A stretch of DNA of 64,000 bases from the NCBI RefSeq assembly GCF_041296385.1, contig NW_027184078.1, positions 124,001 to 188,000 of the forward strand, read 5' to 3'. This document shows positions 45,590 to 57,527 of the stretch, one piece after another. The translations under genes and the position numbers were made by a program. The notes beneath the pieces were generated by a model. It did no database searches and was not told where the DNA came from. It was given only the letters and a program-made list of their open reading frames with translations. Source of the stretch: Aphelocoma coerulescens. Its lineage: Eukaryota; Chordata; Aves; Passeriformes; Corvidae. Every line of letters begins with the position of its first letter. The first letter of the stretch is position 1.

Positions 45590-46345
45590 GAGAGGAGGCC
45601 ATTCTGACACTGCAGAACCTCATGGATCCAAAGATGCATCGTGACACAGCAGGGTCTTGTGGAACCAAGGAGACCATTGTGACACTGTAGGGCCTCATAG
45701 AACCAAGTGGTCATTGTGACACTGCAGAACCAAGGAGAACACTGGGACCCTCCAGGGCCTCATGTTCTCAAGGGGCCACTGTGACACTGCCAGATCTTGT
45801 GTAACCAGTGGTCCATTGCCATGCTGCAGAACCAAGGGGACCATTGTGACCCCGTGGGGCCCAATGGAAGCAAGGGGCCTGTGTGATGCTGTGGAACCTG
45901 GGGCTCCATTGTGACAGCGTGGTGCCCCATGGAACCAATGTCCATTGTGACACTGCAGAACCTGGTGGAACCAAGGGTCCAATGTGACAAAGCAGGGTAC
46001 CATGGAACCAAGACCACTGTGACACTGTGGAGTCTCACAGCACCAAGCGCTTATTGTGGCACTGATGAATGAAGAAGAGCATTGTGACACTGCAGGGTCT
46101 CATGGCACCGAGGGGCCATTGTGACACAGAGGATCCAAGGAGGCCATTGTGACACTGGGGAACCTTGTGGAACCAAGGGACCAGTGTGACACTGTGAGCC
46201 CCATGCAACTGAGGGGCCTTGGTGACACTGCAGAACCTCATGGAACCAAGGGGCCGTTTTGACACTGGGGGGGCCCAAGGATCCAAGTTGGCGCTGTGAC
46301 ACTCTGGGGCCTCATGGAATCAATGTGACATTGTGGCGCCCTGGA
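45590..46345 (+). repeat. Minisatellite, ~35-43 bp unit
   Basis: Roughly 18 degenerate units built on CCATTGTGACACTGCAGAAC followed by CTCATGGAACCAAGGGG. Unit length varies and sequence divergence is moderate. Several frames are open on the minus strand simply because the repeat has few stops. Confidence 0.9.
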
Positions 46346-47270
46346 GTGGGTTGACGTTGACCTGACTCCAGGCACCCACCAAAGCCTCTCACTCCCCTCT
46401 GCAGCTGGACAGGGGAGAGGACATATAATGATGGGTTCATGGGTTAAGATAAGGACCGGGAGGGTTCACTCATCAAATACCATCAGGGGAAAACCAGGCT
46501 CTAATTAGAGATATGAATTAAATTTATTACTAACAAAATCAGAGCAGGATAATGAGACGTAAAATAAACCCTTAAAAACATCCTCACCCCCATACCTCCC
46601 CTCTTTCCAAGCTCTACCTCCTACCTCAGCAGTGCAAGGAGACAGGGAATGAGGTTTATGGTCAGTTCATCAGCCGTGGTTTCTCCCACTGCTTAGGGAG
46701 AGGAGTTGTTCCCCTGCTCCATCCTGGGGTCCCTCCCAGGGGAAACAGTTCTCCATGAACTTCTCCAATGTGAGTCCATCCCACGGGCAACAGTCCTCCC
46801 CAGACTGCTGCAGAGTGGGTCACTCTTCCATGGGGTGCATTCCTTCAAGGACAGGTTGTTCCAGCTGGGGCTTCTCTACCCATGGCACTCACAAAGGGTC
46901 ACAGCCTCCTCTTAGGCATCCACCTCCTTTGGCGTGGGCTCCTCCATGGGCTGCAGGTGGATCTCTGCATCCCCATGGATCTCCATGGGCTGCAAGGGCA
47001 CAGCTGCTTCACCATGGTCTTCAGCACAGGCTGCAGAGGAATCCCAGCTCTGGTGCCTGGAGCACCTGCTCCGCCTCCTTCTTCACTGACCTTGGTGTTT
47101 GCAGAGTTGTTCTCCTCACATGTTCTCACCCCACTCTTCTCTGAGCACAGTTACATCTGTGCAAACATTGTTTTTTTCCTTCTTAAATATGTTATTACAG
47201 AGTTGTTACCACTATTTCTAACTGGCCCAGCTTTGGCCAGCAGCGTGTCCATCTTCAGATCTGTCAGGAG
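46346..47270. mobile_element. Dispersed avian repeat of retroviral type
   Basis: Internally repetitive sequence (recurring CATGGGCTGCAGGTGG and CTCCATGGGCTGCA phrases) with an AT-rich lead (TTTATTACTAACAAAATCAG). I recognise this general pattern from dispersed avian retroelements, but boundaries and family are not certain. Confidence 0.4.
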
Positions 47271-47389
47271 TTGACTCTGCCAGATATGGAGGAAGCTTCC
47301 AGCAGCTTCTCACAGAAGCCACTCCTGTAGCAGCCCCACTACAAAAACCAGGCCATACAAAACCAATACGTCCTGGAAAGCTGTAAGAG

Positions 47390-48085
47390 ATCTTGCTAAT
47401 GACTTCTTTTCAAGACCCACTGCTTCAGGAGGTTGGGACCAGTTCTCCTTTACGTGGCAACAAAAGCAATATATTTTTCAGGTGTTATCTCAGAGATACA
47501 AACACAGTCCCTTCATTTTTCACCAGACGGTGGCAGCTGATGCAGCAGCTCTGGTCCGGTGCTATCACTGTTCACTGATATATTGATGATTGATATTATA
47601 TTGATCATATATTGATTATGGCAGAGTCATAACAGCCCCAAAGTTCGACTCAACCCCCTTGGGTAAGCCTTAAGGCAGAGTGATCGAAAGGGCCTCTCCC
47701 AAGGTGCTCTGTCACTTTATGTTAATGTACCCCAGTTCTGGTACCCCGATTGGTTTGCTAACTCTCCACCCTCTGTACCCCTCATAAGTTCATGTCCTAG
47801 AATGTTCTACCTTCCCTGCTTTCCCATTAGCCCTTGGTCCTTGGATCTTCCCTCCATGTTTCCGCATTGGGTTGTATACCCTAGCCCCGCCTAAGCTCCT
47901 CCCCTCGGCTCTTTCTCCATTGGTCCCTGGCCCTTACTCCTCCCCTTGTCACCCTCATACCCTGGACCCTCCTGTATCCTTGGTCCTTCACCCCTGGAAC
48001 CCTTCATGCACTCGGCAATAAACACCAGTGGAACTCTGCGGGAAGGGCCCCTCCTGCCTGTGGCTTTGTCAAGATGAACATAACA
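47390..48085 (+). mobile_element. ERV RT fragment followed by an LTR
   Basis: 47390-47640 contains an RT palm fragment (SFQDPLLQEVGT, SPLRGNKSN) ending in the same TATTGATGATTGATATTATA stretch seen inverted at 37240-37300. From about 47645 to 48085 follows LTR-like sequence with CAAT-type ATTGG elements and AATAAA at 48018-48023. Confidence 0.6.
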
Positions 48086-50590
48086 GCACACACTTGTTGT
48101 AATCCAAAGCCAGAAAAGGTTTTTTATTTTCTCTACTGCTATTCTTGTACCTCTTCACAATGGCTGTGGCTTATTGAGATTGGCTGCTTAACAAACAATG
48201 ACACGGCTGTCTAATAAACAATGACCATTCAAGCTGTAAAACAATTAGCTATACAAGCAAAAGTATAGTTGTTATATATGATCCACAAGTTCTTCCTTGT
48301 ACACTCTCAATGTCCCTTAACAAGAACATCCTCTCCTCGTGTCCAGAACAACTTCTCTCATTGATTATCTTCTTGGCTTTCTCTGTGGGTTTCACTGAAG
48401 CTGCAAAATTTCACTGTAAAATTCTCACGGGCAAATGCTGACTGTCTTTAGGTCTGACTCTGTGAGGCCCCCAGACCAGCTGTCAGCCTCATCACCCGCC
48501 TCTTTCTTCTCAGTGACACACTCAAGAGCTATCTGGTGCCGTACGTGTGCGTGGCTTCTGTGGGCGTAGCCCACTCTGTGGTGCAGAGGCTGAGTGCCAA
48601 GCGGCGCGGTTCCAGCTGAAGCAGCCTCAACTGGGACGCTTTCCGGAGGATGCAGCGGCCTCCAACCACAATGGGCCAGCAGCGGTTTTGTGCTTGTTCT
48701 GGCCACCTGCCTGTGTCCACTCCCACAAGGTCCTATTGAGGAGAGCCCTGGTAGCCCCAGCGCTGCCCCTCACGGCCTCGGCTGCCTCTCTGCTGCCTGG
48801 GAGTCAGGGCTGCTGCTTCCCTGCAATGCTGGCAAGGGAATAGAGCAGGATGTGCTCTTGTCAGCTCTGGGCTCTTCTCACTTCCACACTGTGCCCTTGT
48901 GTCCTGGCCTCTGTGGAAGCCCTGTGGGCTGGTGGCACTGGTGCCAGTGCTGGTGTTGGTGCAGCCACATCCCTGGGGCAGTGCCAGAGCCTCCCTGGAG
49001 GCACCACCGTGATCCTGGGGGCTCCTGAGGGCAGGGCCAGAGGGCTGGAGCCCTCTATGCCAGGCATGAGGGTGGCTGCCAGTGCAGGAGGGCTGGCAGG
49101 GACTGAGTCCCCAGGGCTGTCAGGGCCCTTGGCCAGGGGGATCCCTCCTCAGCCCTGAGCCCCCCAGCCCAGGGGGTCCTGCACAGGTCCCTGTGTGGGG
49201 CTGGGCAGTGTCTGGGCAGGGCACTGTCAATGCATCTCAATGGAGCGGAGGATCCCTATCCCTCTCCCCAACAGGCAGGAGGGGACCTCAGAGATGGGGG
49301 TGGAGACAGGTCCCTGTTTGGGGTAACAGGCAAATCTCCTCCAGGGTTGCCTCCCTTTCCCAGGTGCCACTGTTGAACAGATAGGAACCTCTAGGAAACC
49401 GAGGGACAGGAAAATGATGAGGTAGAGGAAGGAGCATCTTGGAGGTGTCCTGGGGTGTGAGCACAGCAGTGCCTGGGTCCCTGTGGACCTGTGCATCCAT
49501 GTGAGCATTGGTGTGGCCAGAAAGAACACTACACCCAGAGCTGGATTCCACACTTTATGGACACACATGTTCCATTGGACACAGTGGGATGGAGATGTCT
49601 TCGCTCCAGGTGCTCACATGTGTCAGAGACTGAAATAGTTCATGCCTCAAACATGGATATAAAATTTTGCTCATTATAACAAAAACTGTGTACAGAAGCT
49701 ACAAGCAAAGAAGCCTCCCTGAAGATGCCAGACTGGGACTTGGGGCTGTGAGTTAAACCACCTAAATAAGAGGATGCTATTGTTCAATCATCTCAGGCCT
49801 AGGGAAAAACAAGGCTGATTTTGGGGGAGGCCCAAGTGCTGGAGAGCTGGCCAGAGTAACGACACATGCACTGATACGATCTGAGCATCGTTCTCTGCTT
49901 TACTCTTCAACTACACAAGCTTATATCTACTTTTGCAAAGATTCACACCCAGTCCCTCTAGACGGCCTCTAATCAGGGGGGAGATGACCAGTATAACTTT
50001 GCCAAGGACTTTCAGGGCTGCCTGCAGCCAGGTGCTTTCCAGGCCTGCCTGCAGCCAGGGGCCTGTTCAGGGGTTTTTCCTCAGCAACCCTGGGTTGTCC
50101 AATCTTTCCAGGGGTATCATATGCCCCTGTTCCACAAGGAATCCCTCTACAGGCTGAGGGAAAGGAATGCATCCACAAGAGAGCCAAACCCAGCAGCTGT
50201 GCTGAGAGTCACCTCTGGCTGGATTTGGGCTGGGGGAGACCATAGCTGACAGAAATGAGGGGGCAGGGGAAGTTTCAGGTGCATGGTGTAACCTCTGGTC
50301 AGAGGCAGTGAACACCCATCCTCCCTTACACAAATTGGCCCAGCTGTGGAACCCCCCAGCCCCACAGGGCACATCCACAGGACACTCATGTGAGAGGCAG
50401 CTGAGAGGTGTCATAATCCATCAAAGACTCCCCAAAGCGCTCCCCAGAGGCCTTGCACCACAGGACTGCATGTGATGCGACAGATACAGAGGCTGCTGCA
50501 AGAGACTGCCACCCCCTCCAAGGGACGTACCTGGACATTGCCACCTGGCCTGAGCATGTATTAACCCCTCGGATTCTGTGCTTTTTGGGG
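48085..50590. other. No gene recognised
   Basis: It contains moderately long open frames on both strands (for example 48594-49028) without any domain I recognise. The GC-rich 48560-49200 part could be coding-derived or retroelement-derived; I cannot tell. Confidence 0.4.
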
Positions 50591-50596
50591 AGACCA

Positions 50597-51200
50597 TCTG
50601 TCGCGCTTTCGAGGATAGACGAGTGGCAAGACACCCTGGGTTCATGCACAACAGCCAACTTTTATTGAGTCCTCCTTTACTTTATATAGAGTTGAAGCTC
50701 CGCGCGGCCGATCCCTATGGGATGAGCCAGTTGCCACCCAGCCAACCAGCCAATAGCTGCTTGCATCCCCAATGGCCTGGGCCTGCTCTCCAACAGTCCA
50801 CACTGGTCGGATTGCATAACCTACTGGTCAAGGTGCTTATATAATTTCAGTTATATCTTAATTATTTCAGTTATAAATGAGGGAGTTATAAAATGGGATT
50901 AATTATTATTGTGAGGCCTTCAGGCCAGGTGCTGACCACCACAATAACCATCACCACCAAGAAGACCAGCTGGAGAGGATCACCGGGACACCAGTGGGAT
51001 GCACAGATGGTGATATTTTCTTTACTCTGTCTCTGTCACTCTCTTTCTGTCCCACCACCTACTTTCTATGTCTTTCTCTTCTTTTGTCTCTCTTCTCTCT
51101 CTCTCTCTCTCTCTCTCTCATATTTACTATCAAATAAAACCAATACTACTGTCACTGGCATATGGTCTTGATTGCACCTTAATTTGGGCAGAGGCATTTC
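50597..51200. mobile_element. Adjoining LTR-like pieces in opposite orientation
   Basis: 50597-50940 has a minus-strand promoter/polyadenylation layout (CTTTATATAG and CTTTTATTG on plus). 50990-51200 has a plus-strand CAAATAAAACC signal after a pyrimidine tract. Ends were not delimited. Confidence 0.45.
51092..51119 (+). repeat. (TC)n microsatellite
   Basis: A pure TC run of about 28 bp within an LTR-like pyrimidine tract. Confidence 0.9.
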
Positions 51201-52243
51201 AAGTATCTTTAAAACCAGATCATGACAACGTCTCCGTGTACAATATACGGGAGAGATTTTGTATGTATCGATCCATCAGACATTGTAAATACATGTGCAA
51301 GTCACAGACACAGATTTGGTTTAAATCATCCAGAATACATTTCTGATGGGGTGGCAAGGGCTGGATGTGGCCATGTTGGCCTGGCCAGGCCTTGTGGGGA
51401 GGTGTTGCCCTCCCAAGCCAAGCCCTGGCAATTCCCCACAAGAGCTGGTGAACACGAGCCAAGGGGCTGGCACACGGCAGGTTCCTGGGGACGGGGACAA
51501 ACCCGCTGGGAGCTGCAGGGAAGCCTGAAAACCCACTGTGCCATGGTGGGTGGGAGTGGGGGTGGGAAGGGAGAGGTGGAGACCATGGTCAGAGGAGCAG
51601 CTGCAGGAGCAGCCCCAAGGCTCCCAGCTGCCAGCCCTTGGCCAGCACAGCCGAGCCCAAGCAAGCCCCAGCTGGACCCCCCAGCCCCATTTTCCCAGTG
51701 CAGGAGCTGTGCCAGAGAGCAAAGGCCGGCGTGGGCGATTGTCCCGGGGCACTCGCCGTGCTGGAGCTACCGGGGCTGGCTGCGGGAGGGCCTCACCGGG
51801 GCATATTCTGTGTTGCTGATCAGCTCCTGCCTGCCAGGCTTTAGAGGGAAAAGGAAATCCTGTTATTTCAGCTGCTGGCTGCAAGCCCTGCACAAGCCTC
51901 TGGCCCTGGGCTCCAGCAGTGCTGCAGGGAGCTGGGCCTTTTTCTTTCAGTTTTGGTTTGATTTTATTTCCCACTTGGAACCCCCAGATTTTTGTATCTG
52001 ACATTTCAGCATAAGATGTTTATATAGGGAGAATATTTGCAGAAGATGCTGAGAAAATTCAATGAAGTGGTTTCATGAAAAAATATCTCAGAAATGTCTA
52101 TTTCTGCAAATGCTTCCTTTTGGCTCTTAGTAGGTATGGCCCAGTGGGACTCCCCACCAAGCCACCAGCACAGACCCTGACACTCACATCCCATCCCCAG
52201 GGCACTGCTCCCTGCTTTGGCACCAAGGCTGTGCCCAACTCAC
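51200..52243. other. Unassigned; possible 3' exon region of minus-strand receptor
   Basis: The minus-strand receptor exon ending at 52244 closes in phase 0 with a good donor, so at least one more coding exon should lie below 52244. I could not identify it with confidence. Confidence 0.3.
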
Positions 52244-55200
52244 CCTGTTGTGTCCAACGTGGGCGATGGTGGAGTCTGGTGGGGACAAAAAGCACAGAGT
52301 GAGCCCTTGCTTCCATTTCTGGGAGGGAGAAGCCCCACCCTGCCTTTGAACAGCAAATTCCCCAGAGTCAGGACTGAATCCCCTGCCCTGTGTCCCCCTA
52401 ATCTCACCCCGCTCCTGGCAGCAGAGGAAGCTGCCCTTCCCTCTGTGGATGCAGAGCAGGGATGGGGGGTCTGTTGTCACCTTTCTTCTGCAGGCAGGAG
52501 CTGGGCCGTGCGTGCAGGGAAGGAGCAGAGCAACGGCGTGGGGAGAGATCTGCCCTTGTGCCATGGGCAGTGGTTTTGCAAATGCCACTGGGACATGAAC
52601 TGCTGGGATTGCGTGTGGAATTGGAAAGGGTCCTGCTGTGAGAGGAGGGATGGCGAGCATGGAAAGGGGGTTTGGAGCAGGTCCCTGAACTCAGTGCAGC
52701 TCCTGAGGCTGCAGCACGGCCGGCCCATGGGCTCAGGGATTCTGGTGGTGCCAGAGGGCAGCCAGGCCACAAGAAGGGGGTCCCACAGACAGAGGGGTCT
52801 GTGGGTCACCTGTAGGAAAGTGTTGGTACTCACACTGTATTTCATTGTCCTCGGTCACTTCGGCCTCCTGGCTGGGAACTTGCTGCTGCCTGGAGAGAGT
52901 CGGGGAAAGGGCTTTGGGGTCTGTGCCCAGACTGTGATGAGCCCATTGGAGTCATTGCCGTGGATGATTCTGTCTTGCATCGGGTCCATGGCTGGAGTCA
53001 AGGCCAGGGCAAGCCCTGCTCCTCCCTGCCTGCACCATGGGGGAATCCCCCCACGGGCACAGACCATGCTGCCCCTGGACAAGGACCACCCCAGGGGGCT
53101 GGGATGCCCCCGTCTCCATCAGCCCCAGCCGCGCAGCCCCCAGGGATTGCTGCTCACCTTTGGCATCTCTCTCTGCAGGCCCCTGCAAGGAAAAGAAAGG
53201 CAGAGGTGGGAGGCAGAGTTCCTGCACAGCTCTGCCTTTCCCTGCTCTGGGCTGTGCAGTGAAGATGATGGGCTGAACCTGCACATCTCACTGGCAGAGG
53301 GATTTTTCTGTCCCACCCTTCACAACCCTGACTCCCCTTTCCCAGCCTGGTTTCTCCCAAGTTCTCAGCAGCTGTGCTCAGCCAGAGTGTGGAGCAGCTG
53401 TGCTGGCTGCACTCAGGGCAGCTCAGAGCTTCAATCCTTGTTCCCAGAGGATGGGAGCCAATGTGTGCCTGAGGCAGGGATGCATTTGGTTTCTCTCTAC
53501 ACATTTTGGCATTCAAGGACAGTCATTCCTTTGGTAAAGTTTTTGTCATCTCTGCAGCTTTACATCTGTCAGTGACAAAGGAAAAGCCTGAGAAGCTCAG
53601 CTTTCTTTGATATGGGGTAAAGAGCCGACCATCCTAAACCAGCAGAGGTCAGAAAGCAGCAGCCCTGCATCGGGATGCATCTCAAGCCTCAATGTCCCCA
53701 AATCACTCACCTTTCCTCACAAAAGAATAGGTGGTTGCAGCCAGAAGGAGGAGAGAGATGACCACGAGCCCTATCATGATGTCCTTGCAATTGGTCTGGA
53801 GGTCCGTTGGAGTGTTATCTGTGTGCAAAGATGTTGGGAAGAGGGTTTGTTATGGGGAGTGAAAGAAGAGAGCAGGATATGCCCTTAGAGCCAAGCCAGG
53901 TCCTGGCTGATGAACCTCCCAGTATCCTGGTGTTGGCAGCTGGGCAGCCTTGGCCCAATGCTGAGGGACCTTGGGTGTGAGGGAGGGAATCACTCACCAG
54001 CAGAGGATGTGCCTGCCTGGGAGCTGGACCCGCTGCCTGGGAGGAGAAAGGGACAGAGAGACAGTCTGCAGCTGCCCCAGGTCCTGCACAGACTGAGACT
54101 CTGTGGGGACCCCCAGTCCACCCTCTATCAACTGTGGGGATCAATAAATGAATGCCCTGCTCAGCTGTGGCTCTGCATTAGATCTGGCACCACCACTCTG
54201 CCCTTTCTGTGATGCTGGGGCAGGAGAGGAGCAGGATGCTCTGCTGGGACTGGCAGGAGTGTCCCTGGTGCCCAAGGCTGTGCTGAAGTGCACCCTGACC
54301 CCCAGCATTCCAAGGGACATGCCATGGGGCAGGGCAGGGTCCCTTCCCTCCCCTGGGGTCTTGGGGCATCTGTGAATGTTTCCTGTGTGTGCCCCAGTGC
54401 CAGGACTCACCTGTGACCCTCAGGTTTGTGGGAGCACTGAGGGCAGAGTTCCTCACTCGGTTGCTGTTGTCCTTGTGCTGGTATCCACATGTGAATGTCC
54501 CCGCACTCCCACTCGTCACAGTGAAGAGCATGTAGTAGCTCCCCTGCCCCTGTTGGGCTTTCAGGCTGTGCACCTGTACCCCGTCCTTGCAGAAGATGAT
54601 TTGGGTGGCAGGAGACTTTGGGAAAATTTGGCACCGAAACAAAACCTGTTCTCCTTCCTGTACTGCACTGGTGTTCAAGAACAGGGAAGGAGCTGGGAGG
54701 TCACCTGCAGAGAGGGCAAAGAGATGGACCGGGACAGTATAAACTGTTTCAGGCCTGGAAAATGGCTCAGATCTGAGAGGGGAAGACTTTCCTCTCCAGG
54801 GGTTGTAGCAAGGCATTTCACTCCCCCCAAGAGCTCTTTTGTTCTTTGTTAACCAGTCAGGTAACTCAAACAGGACAAGCTGTTTGTAGTGAGTTGTTTT
54901 GGTGCCAAGGGCTTAACATCAGTCTGGCCTCTCCCAGCTGCCAATAAATGTCTCACTGTTGAAGTGAGATTTAACAAGACAAGCTGGATTTCTGACTGAC
55001 TGACAGCCACTTTACTACTGTAAAAGGCACAGCAGTTTCAGAAAGTAGAAATCTCCTACACATTTCCCTGGAAATGTCTGGAGTTTCTCCCTGAGCAGGG
55101 ATGCTGCTTCACAGTAACTCCCCTGAAGGTTGAGTGAAGGAATCCATGTACATTATTGTCATTTTGTTGTAGGTGACATTTGAGTCCTTATCCATACTAT

Positions 55201-55620
55201 TATTTTTGTTAGGTTTGATATAGGTACCTCAGTATCGTGCACTGTTTTATGTTGTACTGTAATATTCTAGTAGTCCCTTCTAGTTCAATACTCTGTAGTA
55301 AGTAACCCTAATTAAGGTCTTTCATCTGTTATCTTTTATCTTTTAAAGAATTAATTAATTTTTATAAATATATCTGATTTGCCTTCATTAGAACTTGCAA
55401 ACCAAAGTGATTCCTTAAATTTAAACTGTTGCCAAAATCTGAGGCTAAGGCAGGATTTGTCTTTCGCTTCCACTGTCCCTGTGACAGAGGTTCACACATG
55501 TGGGAAAAAAGCCCTTCTCCCTTCCCATCTCCAGCCCCACACAACTCCCCTTACAGGACCTATCCCTGTACTCACCATGCCCTGGGGAGCTGCAGATGTC
55601 CTGGGCCATCACAGCAGCAC
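52244..55620 (-). CDS. Single-Ig-domain receptor with ITIM, minus strand, partial
   Basis: Exons, 5' to 3': 55620-55576 (45-nt mini-exon), 54704-54411 (Ig), 54036-53998 (stalk), 53818-53711 (TM), 53182-53158, 52889-52834 and 52275-52244. All junctions are GT-AG and phase-compatible. The Ig exon is 294 nt, like that of the 34-kb gene, with TFTCGYQHKD conserved. The TM segment (IMIGLVVISLLLLAATTY) has no charged residue in its core. The last two exons join to give E-I-Q-Y-S-T-I, a canonical ITIM (IxYxxI) that would recruit SH2 phosphatases when phosphorylated. No signal-peptide exon lies directly upstream: intron 1 is cut at about 55885. The 3' end is also incomplete. It could use the signal exon at 59.7 kb, or it may be a pseudogene. 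Confidence 0.65.
54804..55486 (+). mobile_element. Solo LTR in receptor intron, imperfect TSD
   Basis: Begins TGTAGCAAGGC and ends CCTGTGACA, flanked by GGGGT and GAGGT. It has CCAATAAATG as polyadenylation signal and the same block order as the ERV LTR at 23292-23970. It lies antisense to the receptor, between the mini-exon and the Ig exon. Confidence 0.8.
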
Positions 55621-56039
55621 CTGCACCGTGGGGCACAGAGGGGTTTGGTCAGAGAGGCAGCAGCCCAGCTCAGCCCCGTGCCCCTGTCCATGTTCCCATT
55701 GCTGAGTCTTGGCTGGACCAGCACCTTCCCACCCATGGGGCTCCATCCTCCACTTCCTTTGTCTCTGGGCCTGACATCTCCCCAGGCCCATTTTGGCTGG
55801 GTTTGTGCTTCCAGGTGGATGCCTCTGGCTCCCTAAAGCACTTCAGCATCTGCCAAGTCTCACACTATGACCAAAATACTTAACATGGCCAAGAGAATTC
55901 TCTCAGATGGGCCACTACACATTTTGGAGAGAAATTTAATTGCATTGGAACTTCCTTACCCTGAGGGATGTTTCCATAGGCTTAATTTGTGTCTCTAAAT
56001 GTGCCTGAATGACTGACGTGGTCAAAAATTTCTGATCAG

Positions 56040-56150
56040 GGCTTGGAGCCATCTGGTCTATAGAGAGATATCCCTGCCCATGGCAGGGGGGTGGAATGAG
56101 ATGATCCTTAAGGTCCCTTCCAACCCAAACCTTTCTATGATTCTCTGATT
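56040..56150 (+). mobile_element. CR1 3'-end fragment
   Basis: GATGATCCTTAAGGTCCCTT, then CCAACCCAAACC and TTCTATGATTCTCTGATT, is the CR1 3' end in plus orientation, heavily 5'-truncated as usual for CR1. Confidence 0.9.
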
Positions 56151-56980
56151 TTCCAGCCTTGAACAAACTTTGGAGTATCAGTAAGAAAATGAGAATAAAA
56201 GCTTTAAAGGAAAGAAAAGCAACTACAGTTGATTCCGGAGCATAGAAGATGTGGGAAATATGCTGAGTGTTTGGAAAACATGGCAGCTTGGAAGAAAAAT
56301 ACAAAAGATAAGTCAGAGCTGTTTTTAATCCTATTTTCCCAAGATGAGCCAAATTTATTCAAGACAGCAATTGAGAGGGAGCAGGACAGCCCTTCCAAGT
56401 GCTGCATCACAAAGGAACAATTGATTTCCTAGTACAAAGATTTTCTTTGTTTTAACACAGGAAAAGCAATGAGGAAAGACCACATCTGCTCTGTCCTGCA
56501 GGAATAGTGTAAGGCCAGCCTGGGGTTTGCTGTGCAGTCACACCCCAGGATCTCAAGGCTTAGGGAGGGTTTAATGATTTTAATACACGGCCCTGATCTC
56601 TCCTGGTGCTTGAGGTGGGAGGGTCCCTCTCTCAAGGAGGCATTTGTGGGATATTTACAGCTCCAGGCTGAGCTGTGGAGGTGGAACCTGGAGGGCTGAC
56701 GGCACTTGAACTGCAATTTGTTCTCCTCTGGTTGCATCCCTCTCTCCAGAGGATGCTGTTGATCCCATCAATCCATGCCAAAACCAGTAGTGGGATGTGC
56801 TGGGCAGCTGGCCTGTCCCCCTGTCAGGGATGCAGGATTTGTACAGGGGGATGAAACTGCCTTGGGACAATTTGGGCAAGGTGTCAAAGCTCCTGTGCTG
56901 AGCTCCCCAGCATCCTGTTGTAGATGCTGTGTGACTCTGGAGAAGGGAGGGGAGGTTGGACACCGAGATCCAGGAGGAAG
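56150..56980. other. No gene recognised
   Basis: Between the CR1 fragment and the inverted receptor-intron piece there is unique-looking sequence with only short open frames and no domain. Confidence 0.5.
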
Positions 56981-56989
56981 GAGGGAAGT

Positions 56990-57250
56990 GTGGCCTGCAG
57001 GGCTGCTGAGCGGGGCAGGACAGGGCCCGTGCTGGGCCCAGGGCAGGCCCCAGGGGAAAGGGTGTGTGGAGCAGCCGTGCAGCCCGGAGGGGCAGAGCTG
57101 CTCTGGGGAGGGCAGCAGGACCAGTGCTTCCTCCAGCTCCCATGCACCTCTGAGCAAAGGGAACAATTCCCAACCCCTCTCAGGGGGTTCAGGTCGTAGT
57201 GTGAGACTTGGCAGATGCTGGAGCCCTTTTCAAAGCCAGAGGCATCCACT
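56990..57250 (+). repeat. Receptor intron-1 fragment in flipped orientation
   Basis: It matches 34555-34810 (intron 1 of the plus-strand receptor) in the same plus orientation. The receptor exons around it are on the minus strand, so it has been inverted locally. Confidence 0.8.
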
Positions 57251-57527
57251 GGGAACAATGAACCCACCCAAAACAGGCTGTGCTGCAAGAAAGCTTCTTC
57301 CATGGCTAAGACCCAGGAGGTGCCATTGCTTTGGGATGGTTTGAGTTTGGGGCCTGCTGATGCTGAGAGCCCATACACACAGCTGTCCTACAGCTGGACA
57401 CCTTCCTGCCCCCAAGCATCCCAACTGCCCAGGGACATGCCATGGGGCAGGGCAGGGTCCCCTCCCTCCCCTGGGTTCTGGGGGGCCTGGGAGTGTTTTC
57501 TGTCTGTGCCCCAGCGCCACGACTCAC

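Noticed and set aside
45590..46345. Protein-coding repeat gene on the minus strand
   Set aside because: Several overlapping frames are open at once, units vary by non-multiples of three, and there is no start or splice context.
51222..52004. Long overlapping open frames on both strands
   Set aside because: No domain, no convincing splice context, and both strands are open equally; GC content explains it.
52217..53575. 452-codon open frame on the plus strand
   Set aside because: It runs antisense across receptor tail exons and introns whose splice sites and phases are intact on the minus strand. A similar antisense opening exists at 36349-37062. It is a chance open frame in GC-rich duplicated DNA.
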